This document shows positions 26,591-35,491 of a DNA stretch of 59,542 nt, in pieces. A program made the translations under genes and the position numbers. How positions within the stretch are numbered: position 1 is the first letter of the stretch; each line of letters starts with the position of its first letter. Below the pieces are notes generated by a model that did not search any database, was not told the DNA's origin, and was given only the letters and a program-made list of their open reading frames with translations. Source of the stretch: an uncultured bacterium (GTDB lineage Bacteria; Verrucomicrobiota; Verrucomicrobiia; Verrucomicrobiales; V1-33); assembly GCA_903954065.1 (NCBI GenBank), contig CAJBME010000168.1, positions 1 to 59,542 on the forward strand, written 5' to 3'.

Positions 26591-29500
26591 TTATTTTTTC
26601 GGGGAAGCGGTGATGGTGGAGGTCGCTGGCAGCGGTGAGAGGCTGGTGGTGGTGCCATCGGGCCAGCGGACGGTGAGGCGCGGCATTTTCGCGGTGGCGG
26701 GCACGGTGACGAACGTGCTGGCGGACGACTGGCTCTGCGTACTGCTGCCGGCGCTCACTTCGCTGGTGTGCAGCCGTTGGGGGCCGTCGAACAGGCTGAT
26801 TTTAGCGCCGACGCCGGTCGGATTGCCTGGCGGGCCGTTGAGGCGCAGGGCGAGGCGGCGGCCAGGGGTGGGGGCGGTTGATTTCGATGGGTGAGGCGGG
26901 CTGGCGATGACGGTGGTGAAGGCGAGCAATCGGTCGTTATTTTGCAGGGCGACCAAGTCTTGTGCTCCATCATGGTTGAGGTCAAGGCCGGCCAGCCCTC
27001 GGCCGTCGCCTGGCACGAGAAATCCGGATGCGGCTGGCGAGGCGGCGGCGAATCCGTTTTTTCCGCCGAGGAGGACAGTGCCTACGCCGCCGCGCCAGAG
27101 GCCAGTCTCGGGTTCGCGGGTGTAAAAGTTTTGGGTCAGGCACAGGTCGATCCATCCATCGGCATTGACGTCGTTGGCGACGGCGCCAAAACCGGGCGAG
27201 AGCTGGGCCTCGGCGGGCAGCTGGCGGAAGCTAAACCGCGGTTTTCCGGGTGATGATTCATTGATTAGCAGTCCGCTTTCCAGCGTGCTGGCGGTCACTT
27301 TGGTGGATTCGGCGAGGGTATCTGGGGTGTAAATTTCCCCGAGGGTGGAGGCGGCGAAAGCTTTGAAGGTTTTGAATTTGTCCTTGATGAACGGCATGGC
27401 GGTGCCGCTGCAGCTACGGCCGCGCACCGGCAGTTCCCCGGTGCCAGCCTCTTTGGCCTCGATCAAGTCGGGACGGCCGTTTTGGTCCATGTCGCCATGG
27501 TAGAGGACGAGCAATTTTTCGGCGGTTGGGTGACCGTATTTGGTATTTAATCCAGTATTGAGCGCGGCCCAGTCGATGTCACCGTCGCGATCAAAGTCGC
27601 CACTGGTCAGCGACGTCCACCATCCGGTCAGGCCGGCGAGGCCGGCCTCGGCGGTGACGTCGAGTAATTTCCCCTGCTGGTTGTGGAAAAGCCGCGGCGA
27701 TCCCCATTCGCTGGCCACCATGAGGTCGGGCCATCCATCCGCATCCACATCCGACCAGCCAGCGGCCGTGACCAAACCGGCATTTTTGACGGCTGGGGCC
27801 AGTTCCGCTGTCGCGTCGGTGAATCGTGCCGGCCCACCGTCACTGCTTTCATTGCGCAGCAGGACCGACTCGGGAGTGAGCGGATAGGCGCCGGGCACAG
27901 AACGTGATCCGATGAAGACGTCGATGTCGCCGTCCTGATCGACATCGGATCCGGCGATGGTGCTGCCTGACAGGCGCAGATCAGGCAGGGTGCCCGCGGG
28001 AGCCTCTCGAAAAACCGTTGTGCCCGAAGCGGTGGTTTCGTTCAGGTAGAGGTGATCGGCGTACAGTGGATCGCCAGCGGGCCATTCGGTGCTGCCGGTC
28101 ACTACCAGTAGATCAGCGTCGCCGTCCCGGTCCGCATCAAAAAATAAGGCTGCGACATCCTCGGCGGCCGCATGTGCGTCCCATGGCCCATCCTTGAGCG
28201 CGGAAAAAGTTGGATTCGAGCCAGTGACAAAAAGGCGGCCTGATTGCCCGGCGGCGCCGCCCACAAAAACGTCATCCCGACCATCGCCGTTGACGTCGGC
28301 TACGGCCAAGCCGGGGCCATATTGCGAGAGTTTGCCCGGCAGGAGAAACTCGCGGGCGTAATCATCAAATGCGGGGTCGTCGTGTTTCCAGTCCAGACCG
28401 AGTGACTGTGCGCTTTCGGTCATGAGAGCGGGGGCAGGGGATGGGGGGGCGGGAGGTGGAGAGGCGTCGGCTGCTGGTTCGGCGATGACGAGGAGGCGGT
28501 CGATCTTGGGGCGGGGCAGCGAGGTGCGTTGTCCGGACGGCCACTGCACGGTGACTTCGCTGATGGTCGTGGCGCGGCCGAGACCGAAGTGAAGCGCCGG
28601 TTCATTGCCGGAAAGAAACCCGGTATTCGGTTGCAGCAGGCGGATGTGGCGGTCGGTAGGGGTGGTGACGATGACGGTGGCACCGGTGGCGGGGCGCTGG
28701 TTGCGACCGTCCAAACGCACGCTCAGCCAGTGACCGCGATTTTGATCGACCGCGAGGTTTTGGTAGAGCGAAAGATTTTCGGTCAGGTGGCAGACGAGCA
28801 ACTCGACGTCACCGTCGCCATCGAAATCGCCGGTGGCGGCGCCGTAGCTCATGCTATCTTTGGCTAGCCCCCACTCGTGGCTGACATCTTTGAAATCCAA
28901 GTCCCCGTGGTTGCGGAAGGCGAGGTTCTGCTCCCGCATTTCTGGTTGGTTTTTGTAAATCTCCCATTCCGTCCGACCGGTGCGCATCGCATCGGTCGCG
29001 ACCACGTCCGAATCGGCAAAAGGACGGGCAATGCCATTGGTCAGGAAAAGATCGACTCGGCCATCTAAGTCAAAATCCGAAAATTTCACACTCCACGTCC
29101 AGTCCGAGCGGGCCACCCCACTTAAAAACGCTGATTCCTGCCAACGATCGGTTCCTGTATTAATAAACAGGCAATTGCGCATGGCCTGGCGGGGCCAGCC
29201 GTTTTCCAGGACCCATTTGCGCAACCCCTGCATTTCCCCCATGGTGGTTTTGGCCTTGAAGTGGGTAGTGGCGGCCATGTCGCCGACCATGAAGTCGAGG
29301 CGGCCGTCGTTATTGACATCGGCGACGTCGGATCCCATGGAGAACCAGCTGGTGTAGGGCAGGTGTCGGGCGGTATCGTCTTGAAAGCGAATGCGGCCGT
29401 TTGCGTCCGCCCCTTGATTGATCCAGAGACGGTCGGCGTCGACGTAGTCGTTGGCCACAAAGATGTCACTGCGCCCGTCACCGTTGGCGTCGAAAATCAG

Positions 29501-30475
29501 TGCTGAAAGACCGTGACCATCAATGTTTTCCAAGCCTGATCCGTCGGTGATGTCGCGAAACCGCGGGACATCGTCGGTGCCCGGTCCGTCATTGCGGAAG
29601 AGCCGGTCCGGCTGGCCGTATTCTTGAATGAACGGCGGATCGCCGACCTTGGCCCACGGCGGGGTTACGAGGCGGAAATAGGGGGCATACCGGTCTTTCA
29701 TCCGGGGCGTGCCGCCCGCATCAACCTCCCAAGCCAACTCCTGTGGGTAACCGGTGGGCGAGTAAAACCGGTTGGTCACTACAAAAAGATCCAGATCGCC
29801 GTCGCCGTCAAAATCCGAAAAATAAGACGCCAAACTGGGGGCTATCATCGCCAACCCTGCCGCAAATCCTTTCTCCGTAAAATTGCCCGCTCCATCATTG
29901 AGGAACAATTGATTAGGAGAATCGTAATTACAGACATGCAGGTCGAGGTCCCCGTCGCTATCGACATCTGCCAGCGACGCGCTGATGGACCAGTCGTTCG
30001 AGGTGCTGACCTCAGACTTCTCGACCCGGGTGAACTGAAGATCGCCTTGATTCAGAAAAACCGCATTCGTATCAGGTCCGCTGACGACGATGACGTCGGG
30101 GCGCCGGTCGCCATTGACGTCGCCCACACAAACTCCTCCACAGGCAAAACCCGAATGATAGAGATACGCTTGCGGATGATCTGGATCGAGGCGGTGCGTA
30201 AAATTCAAGCCGCTGACGGTCGGCGGGACCTCCTGAAATAAGGCCGCCGCAGCGGGCGTCGGAACCGCCCCGGGCGTTGCCTCCTTCGCTGCTGCTGCCG
30301 CCGCGTGCGGAGCCATCAGCGCCATCAGCACCGTTACCGCCAGCAAAGCCGGGAGCCCTGAAAACCACGGCAACAACCGGACGGCCGCGGCTCCCGTTAT
30401 TGCGGCCCCCGTTATCGCATTGGACAACCCGCCGTCACGGCGGTCAGCGGGACGAGAGGGGGAAGGAAGCGGCAT
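26591..30475 (-). CDS. Giant secreted FG-GAP/VCBS protein with ASPIC-UnbV modules
   Basis: The ~1294-residue protein has a long hydrophobic signal region (about 35-65). Many FG-GAP/VCBS beta-propeller repeats with calcium-binding DxNxDG-type loops follow, such as GDVNGDRRPD and DVDSDGDLDL. An ASPIC/UnbV module lies in the middle (ATGATVIVTT, LHFGLG, VTVQWPSGQRTSL). A second propeller set and a second, shorter ASPIC-like end (LTVRWPDGTTTSL) complete it. The chain is thus roughly two copies of a propeller-plus-ASPIC unit. Such CRTAC1-like proteins are common in Verrucomicrobiota and Planctomycetota; adhesion or carbohydrate binding is suspected, not shown. A GTG start at 30499 is an alternative. 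A terminator at 30505-30536 isolates it from the gene upstream. Confidence 0.88.
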   Translation of the reverse strand: MPLPSPSRPADRRDGGLSNAITGAAITGAAAVRLLPWFSGLPALLAVTVLMALMAPHAAAAAAKEATPGAVPTPAAAALFQEVPPTVSGLNFTHRLDPDHPQAYLYHSGFACGGVCVGDVNGDRRPDVIVVSGPDTNAVFLNQGDLQFTRVEKSEVSTSNDWSISASLADVDSDGDLDLHVCNYDSPNQLFLNDGAGNFTEKGFAAGLAMIAPSLASYFSDFDGDGDLDLFVVTNRFYSPTGYPQELAWEVDAGGTPRMKDRYAPYFRLVTPPWAKVGDPPFIQEYGQPDRLFRNDGPGTDDVPRFRDITDGSGLENIDGHGLSALIFDANGDGRSDIFVANDYVDADRLWINQGADANGRIRFQDDTARHLPYTSWFSMGSDVADVNNDGRLDFMVGDMAATTHFKAKTTMGEMQGLRKWVLENGWPRQAMRNCLFINTGTDRWQESAFLSGVARSDWTWSVKFSDFDLDGRVDLFLTNGIARPFADSDVVATDAMRTGRTEWEIYKNQPEMREQNLAFRNHGDLDFKDVSHEWGLAKDSMSYGAATGDFDGDGDVELLVCHLTENLSLYQNLAVDQNRGHWLSVRLDGRNQRPATGATVIVTTPTDRHIRLLQPNTGFLSGNEPALHFGLGRATTISEVTVQWPSGQRTSLPRPKIDRLLVIAEPAADASPPPAPPSPAPALMTESAQSLGLDWKHDDPAFDDYAREFLLPGKLSQYGPGLAVADVNGDGRDDVFVGGAAGQSGRLFVTGSNPTFSALKDGPWDAHAAAEDVAALFFDADRDGDADLLVVTGSTEWPAGDPLYADHLYLNETTASGTTVFREAPAGTLPDLRLSGSTIAGSDVDQDGDIDVFIGSRSVPGAYPLTPESVLLRNESSDGGPARFTDATAELAPAVKNAGLVTAAGWSDVDADGWPDLMVASEWGSPRLFHNQQGKLLDVTAEAGLAGLTGWWTSLTSGDFDRDGDIDWAALNTGLNTKYGHPTAEKLLVLYHGDMDQNGRPDLIEAKEAGTGELPVRGRSCSGTAMPFIKDKFKTFKAFAASTLGEIYTPDTLAESTKVTASTLESGLLINESSPGKPRFSFRQLPAEAQLSPGFGAVANDVNADGWIDLCLTQNFYTREPETGLWRGGVGTVLLGGKNGFAAASPAASGFLVPGDGRGLAGLDLNHDGAQDLVALQNNDRLLAFTTVIASPPHPSKSTAPTPGRRLALRLNGPPGNPTGVGAKISLFDGPQRLHTSEVSAGSSTQSQSSASTFVTVPATAKMPRLTVRWPDGTTTSLSPLPATSTITASPKK

Positions 30476-30504
30476 GGTTGGCGTAAGGGCGTAGTCCACA
30501 CACG

Positions 30505-30536
30505 AAAAAACCTCCCGCTCGTTTCGGGCGGGAGGT
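30505..30536 (-). terminator. Intrinsic terminator after the PEP-CTERM gene
   Basis: Read on the minus strand, CCTCCCGC (30511-30518 on plus) and GCGGGAGG (30528-30535) form a perfect 8-bp stem. Six T follow on the minus strand (A at 30505-30510). It lies 35 nt after the stop of the upstream PEP-CTERM gene. Confidence 0.85.
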
Positions 30537-30570
30537 AAAATCGAAATAATAAATCAGAGAGATGATCGGA

Positions 30571-31335
30571 TCAATTCCGGCGGCGGCGTGTCATGAGCAA
30601 GGCCAGAGAGGCCGCGCCCAGCGCCACAGTGGCTGGCTCAGGGATGACCCGAAGGCTGATCGCATTGATCTGGGACCCGGAATTTGAAGAGGCCGCGTCG
30701 TGGGGGAAATTTTCATACAACCATGTATGAATGCCCTGCGTTGTGGAGTCCGCGGTGAAAACACCGGTGTAAATCTTGGCATCAATCGATCCGGCCGGAG
30801 CGCCAGCGGGGACACCCCCTCCGCGAGTCGACTCAAAGCCGTACTCAACATCGCGTGAACCGAAAGCATCGTTACCATCGCTCACCGCATAATGGCGTTT
30901 GTTCAAAAAGCCGCCGCGGTCATCGCTGAGGAAAAATTGTACTTGGTATTTCTGACCGATGGTCAGGCCTTCCATATCGAGGGCGCTTTGACCGCCCCAG
31001 TTTTGTCCATCGAGAATGGCATTTAATCCCGCATTGCCAGCGGAAGCTGGTACTTGATATCCATCGACGTCTTCAGGATAATTGAAGTTGCTGTTAAAGT
31101 TCAAGCCGGCGGGGGAGGTGGCGCTGGCATGCAGCGCGAAGTTCACGCCATTGACGGCCACGCTCGCTGGACGGGCGGTGTTAGAGTTGAAATAATAGCC
31201 GAATACCGCCGTTCCTGCACTGCTCACTTCGGTATCCACCACACCCGGCGACGTCGACCACGCAATGGAGGCGGCCGAAGAAAAACCAGCCAAACCAAAG
31301 GTCAGGGCCAGAGAGAAAAGAGAAGATGGTTTCAT
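30571..31335 (-). CDS. Exported PEP-CTERM protein of unknown function
   Basis: The 254-residue protein has a signal peptide (about 1-22, ending SSAAS). A beta-rich body of a type I recognise only as a recurrent Verrucomicrobiota secreted domain follows (YYFNSN, LDGQNWGGQSALDMEGLTIG, KYQVQFFLSDDRG). The C-terminus is IPEPATVALGAASLALL followed by RRRR, a PEP-CTERM signal. The body hints at a jelly-roll or ligand-binding fold, which is inference. I chose the ATG at 31335 because it gives a clean signal peptide. It is followed by a strong terminator and is divergent from der. Confidence 0.85.
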   Translation of the reverse strand: MKPSSLFSLALTFGLAGFSSAASIAWSTSPGVVDTEVSSAGTAVFGYYFNSNTARPASVAVNGVNFALHASATSPAGLNFNSNFNYPEDVDGYQVPASAGNAGLNAILDGQNWGGQSALDMEGLTIGQKYQVQFFLSDDRGGFLNKRHYAVSDGNDAFGSRDVEYGFESTRGGGVPAGAPAGSIDAKIYTGVFTADSTTQGIHTWLYENFPHDAASSNSGSQINAISLRVIPEPATVALGAASLALLMTRRRRN

Positions 31336-31639
31336 TGCGAAAATGAGGCGATTAAGACACAAAAGAAATTTTTAGCACGATTATCCGATTTTTGGCAAGA
31401 AAAATCTTTGCTTTTCGGAAGTTTTCCCGACCTTTTCTGCTGAGCCTCCGCGTTTTTTCAGTCGGGCTGTGATCATCGGCTGAACGAAGTCGCGTATTGC
31501 TTTCGGTGGCGGATGGCCTGAAAGGAGGAGGTGAGCTGGTGTGCTTCGGGACGCCTCGTTTCGGCCTGGCTCTGATTTGATCTGCTTTCTGAGCCGCCTC
31601 CGTTCTGGCCCGGCTTATTTCTTTCACTTGTTTTTTCAC
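31336..31639. other. Divergent control region between a PEP-CTERM gene and der
   Basis: This ~300-nt region holds no gene. Its left part (31336-31460) is AT-rich and should carry the PEP-CTERM promoter, although I see no clear -35/-10 pair. A very strong Shine-Dalgarno (AAAGGAGGAGG, 31521-31531) lies 9 nt before a GTG at 31541 in frame with der. It may drive an extended Der or a leader peptide. Confidence 0.5.
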
Positions 31640-33184
31640 ATGCCGCGCATCCCTGTCCTCGCCATTATTGGCCGCCCGAATGTCGGGAAGTCTTCCGTTT
31701 TTAACCGGCTGGCTGGCCGGCGTCTTTCCATTGTTCACGACATGCCTGGCGTGACGCGCGACCGTTTGGCGGCCCCGGCCGAGTCGGTCAAGGTGCCACT
31801 GACGTTGATGGATACCGGGGGGATTGGCGAGGCGTTGGATGACGGGTTTGCCGCTCAGGTGGAAATCGAGGCGGACATCGCCATGGAAGAAGCGGATTTG
31901 ATTTTGTTTGTGGTCGATGCCAAAAGCGGACTGACGGCGGTGGATGAATTTTTGGCCGAGCGGCTGCGCAAAAAGAAGGCTCCGGTCATTGTGGGGGTCA
32001 ATAAAATTGACGGAGGGGAGCATGAATCGATTGCGGCGGATTTTGCCAAGTTTGGATTTCAGCAGACGTTTACGTTGAGTGCGACCACGGGGCGCGGGTT
32101 TGGTTCGTTGCGCGACTTTTTGGCGGATCGTTTTCCCAAGCCTGAGGAGGCTGGGGGCGACGGGGAAGCGGTGGTTGCGGCTGAACCGTTGAAGATCGCC
32201 ATCATCGGCCGTCCGAATGTTGGCAAATCGTCGCTGGTCAATGCGGTGCTCAATGACCAACGGACGATTGTCAGCGGTATCGCTGGAACGACGCGCGACT
32301 CGATTGATATTCCTTTTGCGAAGGACGGGCGGCCGTATTTATTGATCGACACCGCAGGGCTGCGACGCCGCTCTAAAGTCGATTCATTGGTCGAAATCTT
32401 CAGCGTGCAGAAGGCCAAAGACAGTGTGCGCCGCGCCGATGTGTGCGCCCTCGTCATTGATGCCGGCGAAGGCGTGACCATGCAGGAACGGAAAATCGCC
32501 CAGTTCATGCTCGAGGTCCACAAACCGTGTGTCCTGATCGCCAATAAGTTCGATCTGTATCACGCCGAGGCAAATTTCCGCGACCGGCTGGAGGAATTGG
32601 AGGAAACCCTGCGACGGGAATTCTTCTTCATGCCCTACGCCCCCATGGTGGCCGTCTCCGCCAAAGACCGGCAGTACCTCGGTAAGATTTTTTCGACCAT
32701 CGACACTATCCGCGTCGCTTCGGAAACAATGCCCGGCACAGGCGTCCTCAACCGCCTCATCCACGATGCCATCGAGCGCACCCCGCCGCCGGCCATTCGC
32801 GGAAAACGCCTGAAATTGCTCTACTCCACGCTGCAGCGTCCAGAGAAACCGGAGGTCGTGACCGCGCCGACCATCGTCACCTTCGTCAATTACGCCGACC
32901 TCATGAGTGAGAACTATCAACGGTATCTCGAGGCCCAGATTCGAGAAGAATTCCCGTTCGAAGGGTTGCCACTGCGTTTCGAGGTGCGGGAACGGCGCCG
33001 AGAAGAGAAACCAGGGCCGGCCGGCCGCCGAGCGTCCAAAAAAGCCAGCGAACGCGGCAAAAAAGAACAAGCGCGCAAAACGGCGCGCCCGCTCAAAGAC
33101 CCGCGTCCCGCCGCCGCCCGCGCCGCCCGCAGCGCCCACAAAACAGCGCCCCCCGCACGCCGCGGACAAGCCCGCGAAAGATAA
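31640..33184 (+). CDS. der: Ribosome-assembly GTPase Der (EngA)
   Basis: The 514-residue protein has two tandem GTPase domains: first P-loop GRPNVGKSS near residue 11, second GRPNVGKSSLVNAVL near 190 with IAGTTRDSID. A KH-like C-terminal domain follows (about 370-450). The last ~60 residues are a Lys/Arg/Ala-rich tail, longer than in the E. coli protein. Der binds 50S precursors and is needed for late ribosome assembly. MPRIPVLAIIGRPNVG matches family starts, so I chose 31640. An in-frame GTG at 31541 has a much better Shine-Dalgarno and would add 33 residues. Confidence 0.95.
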   Translation: MPRIPVLAIIGRPNVGKSSVFNRLAGRRLSIVHDMPGVTRDRLAAPAESVKVPLTLMDTGGIGEALDDGFAAQVEIEADIAMEEADLILFVVDAKSGLTAVDEFLAERLRKKKAPVIVGVNKIDGGEHESIAADFAKFGFQQTFTLSATTGRGFGSLRDFLADRFPKPEEAGGDGEAVVAAEPLKIAIIGRPNVGKSSLVNAVLNDQRTIVSGIAGTTRDSIDIPFAKDGRPYLLIDTAGLRRRSKVDSLVEIFSVQKAKDSVRRADVCALVIDAGEGVTMQERKIAQFMLEVHKPCVLIANKFDLYHAEANFRDRLEELEETLRREFFFMPYAPMVAVSAKDRQYLGKIFSTIDTIRVASETMPGTGVLNRLIHDAIERTPPPAIRGKRLKLLYSTLQRPEKPEVVTAPTIVTFVNYADLMSENYQRYLEAQIREEFPFEGLPLRFEVRERRREEKPGPAGRRASKKASERGKKEQARKTARPLKDPRPAAARAARSAHKTAPPARRGQARER

Positions 33185-33287
33185 CCCCCGTCGCTGAGCG
33201 CTGAATCGCATGCGATGGGCCTGCGATGGCTGCACTCTTTCTGCTTTTCTGCTCGCCTCGCGGGAGGAAGCGAGTACAGCAATCGGC

Positions 33288-33959
33288 ATGGAGAACGAGA
33301 GAATTTTTGCTCAGCTGACGGCTGCCGGGGTGGTGGCGGTCTTGGTACTTGATCGGGAGGAGGATGGTCCTCCGGTGGCGGAGGCATTGTTGGCTGGCGG
33401 GGTCACGGCCATGGAACTGACGTTGCGCACGCCGGCGGCCTTGGGGGCCTTGCGGGCTATCCGGCGCCAAGTGCCGGAGATGCTGGCTGGGATTGGCACG
33501 GTCATCAATACGACGCAGGTGGCGGCGGTGGTGGAAGCGGGCGGTGCTTTCGGTGTTTCGCCTGGGGTCAATTCGCGCGTCATCGAGGCGGCGCTCTCGG
33601 CGCGTCTGCCCTTCGCTCCCGGAATTTGCACTCCGTCGGACATCGAGCATGCGCTCGAATACGATCTCCGTTTGCTCAAGTTTTTCCCTGCGGAGGCGTG
33701 TGGTGGGCTCAAGTATTTGCACAACATTGCGGCTCCGTACGCTCATCTTGGGCTGCGATATATTCCGCTGGGAGGCGTGGGTCTGGGGAACATGGGCAGC
33801 TATTTGGCGGACGCTCATGTGGCGGCCATCGGCGGCTCTTGGTTGGCGGCCCGCGAGACCATTCGCGACCGCCGCTGGTCGGTCATCACCGAGGCGGCTC
33901 GCGCGGCCATTGCCCAGCGCGATTTTATCCGCAATGCTCAGGCCGATTCTTCGTTGTAA
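33288..33959 (+). CDS. eda: KDPG/KHG aldolase
   Basis: The 223-residue class I aldolase has the Schiff-base lysine at Lys131 in LLKFFPAEACGG and catalytic Glu43 in MELTLRTP. GIGTVINTTQV and ICTPSDIEHA are also typical. It cleaves 2-keto-3-deoxy-6-phosphogluconate to pyruvate and glyceraldehyde-3-phosphate (Entner-Doudoroff), or 4-hydroxy-2-oxoglutarate. No edd or kinase gene is nearby. The start at 33288 leaves out an in-frame upstream stretch to 33210 with no family resemblance. A tiny frame and a DUF1015 gene follow in the same direction. Confidence 0.92.
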   Translation: MENERIFAQLTAAGVVAVLVLDREEDGPPVAEALLAGGVTAMELTLRTPAALGALRAIRRQVPEMLAGIGTVINTTQVAAVVEAGGAFGVSPGVNSRVIEAALSARLPFAPGICTPSDIEHALEYDLRLLKFFPAEACGGLKYLHNIAAPYAHLGLRYIPLGGVGLGNMGSYLADAHVAAIGGSWLAARETIRDRRWSVITEAARAAIAQRDFIRNAQADSSL

Positions 33960-33963
33960 AATC

Positions 33964-34089
33964 ATGCCAATCATCACCTCCCGTACCCGCACGCGCACCA
34001 TGGGCTTGGAGACTTTTTCGCTGCTCACTGGCATCGTCAAATCCCAAGGGTATGATCTCTCTGATTTGAGCCTCACCCCACAACCGTAA
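33964..34089 (+). CDS. Possible 41-residue protein between eda and the DUF1015 gene
   Basis: An ATG 5 nt after the eda stop opens 41 codons ending 35 nt before the DUF1015 gene. The product has a Thr/Arg-rich start (RTRTRT) and an amphipathic middle (LETFSLLTGIV). There is no signal peptide, no recognised domain and no clear Shine-Dalgarno. The tight spacing on both sides suggests translational coupling, but chance is possible. Confidence 0.3.
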   Translation: MPIITSRTRTRTMGLETFSLLTGIVKSQGYDLSDLSLTPQP

Positions 34090-34124
34090 GCCTCTTCCAC
34101 GCTTTTTCTTTTCCACTTTTTTTC

Positions 34125-35360
34125 ATGCGCCTCAATCCTATTCGCGGTCTGGTTCCAGCCGCCCCTTTTGTTCAAGAAGTCGCCGCCGTTCCGTATGACG
34201 TCGTCGACCGCTCCGAAGCCGCCGCCCTCGCTGCCGGTAAGCCGCACAGTCTGCTCCATGTCGATCGCGCGGAAATCGATCTCCCGGCTGATGTCGATCC
34301 CTATGATGACGCCGTGTATGCTCGGGCCCGCGAGAATTTTGTGCGTCTACAATCGGAGGGAGTGCTAGTCCGGGAGCCTGAGCCTGCGGTGTATTTTTAC
34401 CGTCAGACTATGGGCGGTCATTCCCAGACCGGTCTGGTCGGTGGGTGCCATATCGAAGACTATGAACGCGATGTCATCAAGAAGCATGAAAAGACGCGCA
34501 AGGTAAAGGAGGATGACCGCACCCGCTTGGTGGACACGCTGTCAGCTCACACGGGGCCGGTCTTTCTGACCTACCGCGACGTGGCGGCCGTGGATGCGAT
34601 AGAACGCGAAGTGACGTCGTCGCAAGCGCCGATGTGCGACTTCGTGGCGGACGATGGCATCGGCCATACAGTGTGGCGGGTGACCGGGGAACGGGCCACT
34701 GCGTTGGCCTCGCTTTTTGCCCATCACGTGCCGACCTCGTACGTCGCTGATGGCCACCACCGCAGCGCCAGCGCCGCCCGCGTCGGCGGTGAACGCCGCG
34801 CCAGTAACCCAGCTCATACGGGCGAAGAGGAATACAATTGGTTCCTCGGCGTCCTCTTTCCCGCTACCCAGCTGAAAATCCTGCCGTATAACCGTGCCGT
34901 CGCCGACCTCAACGGACATACCCACGCCTCGCTGCTCGCTGCTATCACCGCCGCCGGCTTTCAGGTCGCCCCCACCGACCTGAAAGAACCCACCTCCCCC
35001 CAATGCGTCCACCTCTACCTCGGCGCCGGTCAATGGTACGCCCTCCACTGGCCCTCCCAACCCGATGCCAGCCCCGTCGATAGTCTCGACGTCAGCGTGC
35101 TGCAGTCACGTTTGCTCGATCCGCTCCTCGACATCCAAGACCCGCGGACCAGCGAACGCATCGATTTCATCGGCGGCATCCGCGGCCCGGCTGCCCTTGA
35201 ACGGGCCGTCGATAGCGGTCAGGCCGCTTGCGCATTTTCCATGTACCCGACCACCGTGGATCAACTCATGGCCATCTCCGACGCCGGAGAAATCATGCCG
35301 CCTAAAAGCACGTGGTTCGAGCCAAAATTGCGCAGCGGTTTGGTCATCCAGACGTTCTGA
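34125..35360 (+). CDS. DUF1015 family protein
   Basis: The 411-residue protein starts with MRLNPIRGLVPAAPF and VPYDVVD, the conserved DUF1015 opening (R-P-F-x-A-x-R, PYDV). It also contains SYVADGHHRSASAA, the hallmark His-His motif, and GEEEYNWFLGVLFP. In other bacteria this family often neighbours serA/serC; here it follows eda. The biochemical role is unknown. It is predicted cytoplasmic, with no signal peptide. Codon use shifts from G/T-rich to C-rich on the coding strand at about 34740. Confidence 0.88.
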   Translation: MRLNPIRGLVPAAPFVQEVAAVPYDVVDRSEAAALAAGKPHSLLHVDRAEIDLPADVDPYDDAVYARARENFVRLQSEGVLVREPEPAVYFYRQTMGGHSQTGLVGGCHIEDYERDVIKKHEKTRKVKEDDRTRLVDTLSAHTGPVFLTYRDVAAVDAIEREVTSSQAPMCDFVADDGIGHTVWRVTGERATALASLFAHHVPTSYVADGHHRSASAARVGGERRASNPAHTGEEEYNWFLGVLFPATQLKILPYNRAVADLNGHTHASLLAAITAAGFQVAPTDLKEPTSPQCVHLYLGAGQWYALHWPSQPDASPVDSLDVSVLQSRLLDPLLDIQDPRTSERIDFIGGIRGPAALERAVDSGQAACAFSMYPTTVDQLMAISDAGEIMPPKSTWFEPKLRSGLVIQTF

Positions 35361-35491
35361 TTCCTTTGCCCCTCTGATTCCGAGCGGGTTTGGACTGTCG
35401 CTTGGCGGCGGTCTGGCAGGCGGATCGTGTGGCGAATAATTAAGACTTCCGTAATACCAATTGACGATTATAAATTTAAAAACGAACGTGG

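Noticed and set aside
33205..33216. 12-bp palindrome ATCGCATGCGAT upstream of eda
   Set aside because: Short and possibly chance in GC-rich DNA; similarity to the R1 end is only a few bases.
33093..34259. 388-codon minus-strand frame across der, eda and DUF1015 starts
   Set aside because: Overlaps three real genes in antisense and has no recognisable domain.
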